NCBI RefSeq assembly: GCF_004346165.1
Contig: NZ_SLZZ01000031.1
Coordinates: 1 to 36,545, forward strand
Length of the DNA stretch: 36,545 nt
Direction: 5' to 3'
Origin: Muricomes intestini
GTDB taxonomy: Bacteria > Bacillota > Clostridia > Lachnospirales > Lachnospiraceae
The position numbers and the translations under genes are program-made. Below, one piece after another: positions 34,782 to 36,545 of this stretch. Position 1 is the first letter of the stretch; the number at the start of each line of letters is the position of its first letter. The notes under the pieces are model-generated. The model had not been told where the DNA came from and made no database searches. It worked only from the letters and a program-made list of their open reading frames with translations.

Positions 34782-34801
34782 CTTCTTTCCTCCTTGATAA
34801 A

Positions 34802-35599
34802 TTATAAATATTTTGCAATAACCCGCTTCATATACTGAGCATATTCTGCCGGAATACTAATTTCCGGATGATGCGAGCAGTTAAACCATGTAACAGGGCA
34901 GTTTCCTCTCTTTGCCGTGGCAAGATTTGCATAGACAAGCCAGGATGGGGTCCAGGTTCCCACTGAAAAATCAACCGGAGGCATCTTCTCAAAATCTTCT
35001 TCGGAGTAACTATCTGTATCAACCGTTCCCAAATACCATTGCTGCCAGAAAATATTATTTTTCTCAATTCGTGCCCGAGCAGCACTATCTATAGCCCCCG
35101 CTGTGTCCGCGTTGCATACTCCCCAGAAATCTCCACTGTTTAGATTTCCAGTAAGATACTTGTCAAATGTGCTAATATTTTCAAAAAATGAAAAGCCCGC
35201 CTCTGGGAGAGGTGTATCAGCCTGTAATGCTGCCTCATGAACCATTACATTTCTAATTAAGGAAGGGTGACGCCTGCCGGCAGATAATACCGTTTGGCCG
35301 CCTGAGCTGCAGCCATATATAGTCGCCTTTCCTTTGTCAAAGATGCGGATAATTTCAGCCAGGTCATCACCCAATAAGGAGGGGGTTACCTTTTGAGGGG
35401 AAGAATCCATAGATCGTGTCCCGCCACGCATGTCAAAAGTAAGTGTTGTAAACTGGTCTGACAACTCTTTTGCTAAGTTGTCATAGGGTCCGCAATCATT
35501 AGAGCCATCAGGAACCAGCACTACCAGAGGGCCACTACCTCTTGTTTCACAGTAAAAATCAATACCATTTGCTTTAATATTCATCGTTTCCTTTTCCAA
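34802..35599 (-). CDS. Alpha/beta-hydrolase
   Basis: The 265-residue enzyme has the alpha/beta-hydrolase core. The opening strand is IDFYCETRGSGPLVVLVPDGS, quoted here as its start and end around ETRGSG. FDMRGGTRSMD follows, then the nucleophile serine in YGCSSGGQ (S98) and a probable catalytic histidine in NCSHHPEIS near the C-terminus. Two starts are possible: a TTG at 35599 with GGAGG nine bases upstream, or an ATG five codons later (35584) with only AAGGA close by. The TTG is kept. It is the first gene of the hydrolase-MFS-esterase operon. The promoter is at 35662-35690 with a palindrome near the transcription start. The substrate is unknown; ester or lactone hydrolysis is likely. Confidence 0.88.
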   Translation of the reverse strand: MEKETMNIKANGIDFYCETRGSGPLVVLVPDGSNDCGPYDNLAKELSDQFTTLTFDMRGGTRSMDSSPQKVTPSLLGDDLAEIIRIFDKGKATIYGCSSGGQTVLSAGRRHPSLIRNVMVHEAALQADTPLPEAGFSFFENISTFDKYLTGNLNSGDFWGVCNADTAGAIDSAARARIEKNNIFWQQWYLGTVDTDSYSEEDFEKMPPVDFSVGTWTPSWLVYANLATAKRGNCPVTWFNCSHHPEISIPAEYAQYMKRVIAKYL

Positions 35600-35641
35600 A
35601 TTAACAAGCCTCCATTATCTCTTTTATTATTATTTCCTTAG

Positions 35642-35657
35642 GAAAGTATATACTTTC
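35642..35657. promoter_or_regulatory. Perfect 16-bp palindrome, candidate MarR operator
   Basis: GAAAGTATATACTTTC is a perfect palindrome placed just after the -10 of the hydrolase operon promoter. A repressor there would block transcription. The MarR gene immediately upstream is the obvious candidate. A second smaller palindrome TTCCTTAGGAA adjoins it. Confidence 0.7.
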
Positions 35658-35661
35658 TTAT

Positions 35662-35690
35662 AGAATATATATTTTTTTCACAAAAGTCAA
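35662..35690 (-). promoter_or_regulatory. Sigma-A promoter of the hydrolase-MFS-esterase operon
   Basis: On the minus strand TTGACT (35690-35685) and TATTCT (35667-35662) are 17 bases apart, upstream of the hydrolase start and after the MarR terminator. Confidence 0.72.
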
Positions 35691-35736
35691 TGTACAATAC
35701 TTATAAACTAATTAGTAAAAAATTAGTAATTATGCC

Positions 35737-35783
35737 AAGACGGCTGTTACACCAATGATTTCAATTGGTGTAACAGCCGTCTT
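35737..35783. terminator. Very strong terminator hairpin after the MarR gene
   Basis: Two perfect 20-base arms (35737-35756 and 35764-35783) enclose a 7-base loop, with the GC-rich part AAGACGGCTG / CAGCCGTCTT outermost. It lies 27 bases after the MarR stop and isolates that gene from the hydrolase operon. The T tract is weak, so it may act mainly as a transcript-stabilising or repeat-derived hairpin. Confidence 0.78.
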
Positions 35784-35809
35784 GAGTTTATTATGCTTTA
35801 AGTATGGTC

Positions 35810-36334
35810 CTATTCAATCGGAACCAATTTCTGAGATTCAGCATCGGCAGATTCCTCGTTCAGTGGCCAATCCCCGATTATACTTAATATTTTATTATAT
35901 GTTTCAATATATTCCTTCGGAATAGTTCCAATCAATTGATAAATTTGTTCAAAAACATGTTTTTCAACATAAGCACTATAATTCTCATAAGTTTTTTTGC
36001 CATAGGCTGTTACGCATAAAATTATATCTTTGCGGTTGCCTGGCGTATGATATTTTTCAACAATTCCATTTTTTTTAAGGCGCTGAACTACCTTTGAAAA
36101 GGCACTTTGTGTAATACCTAATTCTTCTGCAAGCGTTGACATATTCATTCTGCGCCCCTCGTTTATATATATCTTCTCAATTACTTGATAATCAGAGGTT
36201 GTGAGTTTTATATCGGTACCGTAATAAGCAGCAATTTTACTGAATCTGGCATATTTGTTGGCAAACTGCATTAGTGGTGACATGACCTCTGCGTACATAG
36301 ACATCCACTCTAAACCTGTTTTTTTTGCTTTCAA
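35810..36334 (-). CDS. MarR-family transcriptional regulator
   Basis: The 174-residue protein has the MarR winged helix-turn-helix: MSTLAEELGITQSAFSKVVQ as recognition part and KYHTPGNRKDIILCVTAYGK as wing with the typical basic-acidic tip. Flanking helices serve dimerisation. The start is placed at the TTG at 36334, six bases after GGGGAGG; the longer frame would start inside that site. An out-of-frame ATG-TTT-TGA overlaps the start, just as at the DUF255 gene. It is followed by a strong hairpin and then the hydrolase operon, which it probably represses through the palindrome at 35642. The inducer may be the imported ester or its hydrolysis product. Confidence 0.9.
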   Translation of the reverse strand: MKAKKTGLEWMSMYAEVMSPLMQFANKYARFSKIAAYYGTDIKLTTSDYQVIEKIYINEGRRMNMSTLAEELGITQSAFSKVVQRLKKNGIVEKYHTPGNRKDIILCVTAYGKKTYENYSAYVEKHVFEQIYQLIGTIPKEYIETYNKILSIIGDWPLNEESADAESQKLVPIE

Positions 36335-36450
36335 AACATTCCTCCCCAAACAATATTAATGCATTTAAATCTATTTACTTTCATTTCTGAACTATAATAA
36401 CACCCCAATATCATTTTATCAATACTGCATATAATATTACTAACAAAACC

Positions 36451-36541
36451 GTAACAGTTCAGCCATCAGCTCGATTCCACCCCAAGGGTACCGTCCTTGC
36501 TAAACAACCACACTACGGTTGCTAACCAAGGACATGTGCTG
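36451..36541 (+). repeat. Dispersed structured repeat, copy 2 (inverted relative to copy 1)
   Basis: About 90 bp match the reverse complement of 25074-25163. Its hairpin is better paired: GTCCTTG / CAAGGAC outside, internal loop CTAAA / CTAAC, CAACC / GGTTG inside and loop ACACTAC. A TATAAT-like sequence lies at 36430-36435. It reads away from the MarR gene, toward whatever follows the window on the plus strand. The window edge cuts its 3-prime side. Confidence 0.72.
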
Positions 36542-36545
36542 CGCT

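Overview
The window looks like a chromosomal segment of an anaerobic low-to-mid GC Firmicute, most likely a gut-type Lachnospiraceae/Clostridia member. The basis is strong GGAGG ribosome-binding sites, frequent TTG starts, consensus sigma-A promoters, a cysteine-free CymR-like Rrf2 regulator, a rubredoxin-fused flavin reductase, a class-3 aldehyde dehydrogenase, Tex, DegV and BioY. No rRNA, tRNA or CRISPR was seen. Species cannot be fixed from the sequence alone.

Layout. 1-67: the cut-off start of an IS607-type serine transposase. 270-4929: a LysR regulator, a DUF255/YyaL thioredoxin-fold protein and an aldehyde dehydrogenase. 4988-11144 (minus): a sulfur-amino-acid block of cysK, O-acetylhomoserine sulfhydrylase and a CymR-like repressor. 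It is followed, after a strong hairpin, by a cystathionine-type gamma-family PLP enzyme, a MalY/PatB C-S lyase and an orphan nadA. 11374-16127 (minus): an operon of M20 amidohydrolase, an L-2-aminothiazoline-4-carboxylate (ATC) hydrolase-like protein, a SsuC-like permease, a SsuA-like lipoprotein and a fusion of a truncated ABC ATPase to a nitroreductase. It reads as an organosulfur (thiazoline or N-carbamoyl-cysteine type) salvage route feeding the cysteine block, and it is the most interesting system here. 16511-19376: flavin reductase-rubredoxin and a chemoreceptor. 19600-20466: bioY behind a textbook BirA operator. 20506-25749 (minus): tex, ferritin, DegV, an FMN reductase and ahpC. 26056-32173 (minus): a six-gene operon with a CUT1 sugar-type ABC importer lacking its ATPase, a 2-hydroxyacid dehydrogenase, an internal LysR gene and a DapA-family aldolase. 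32545-36334 (minus): two alpha/beta hydrolases around an MFS transporter, with a MarR regulator and a perfect 16-bp operator-like palindrome at the promoter.

Small repeats sit between the genes. A MITE-like element with imperfect terminal inverted repeats occurs as a full copy (19660-19846), an internally deleted inverted copy (16268-16393) and a fragment (about 25934-25995). REP-like palindromes based on AAGGGGTCTGACCCTT occur at 8329 and 22727. A roughly 90-bp dispersed element with a conserved two-tier hairpin lies at 25074-25163 and, inverted, at 36451-36541. Starts were moved inward from the longest reading frame wherever a good ribosome-binding site favoured it. All functions are read from motifs by eye; no database search was run.
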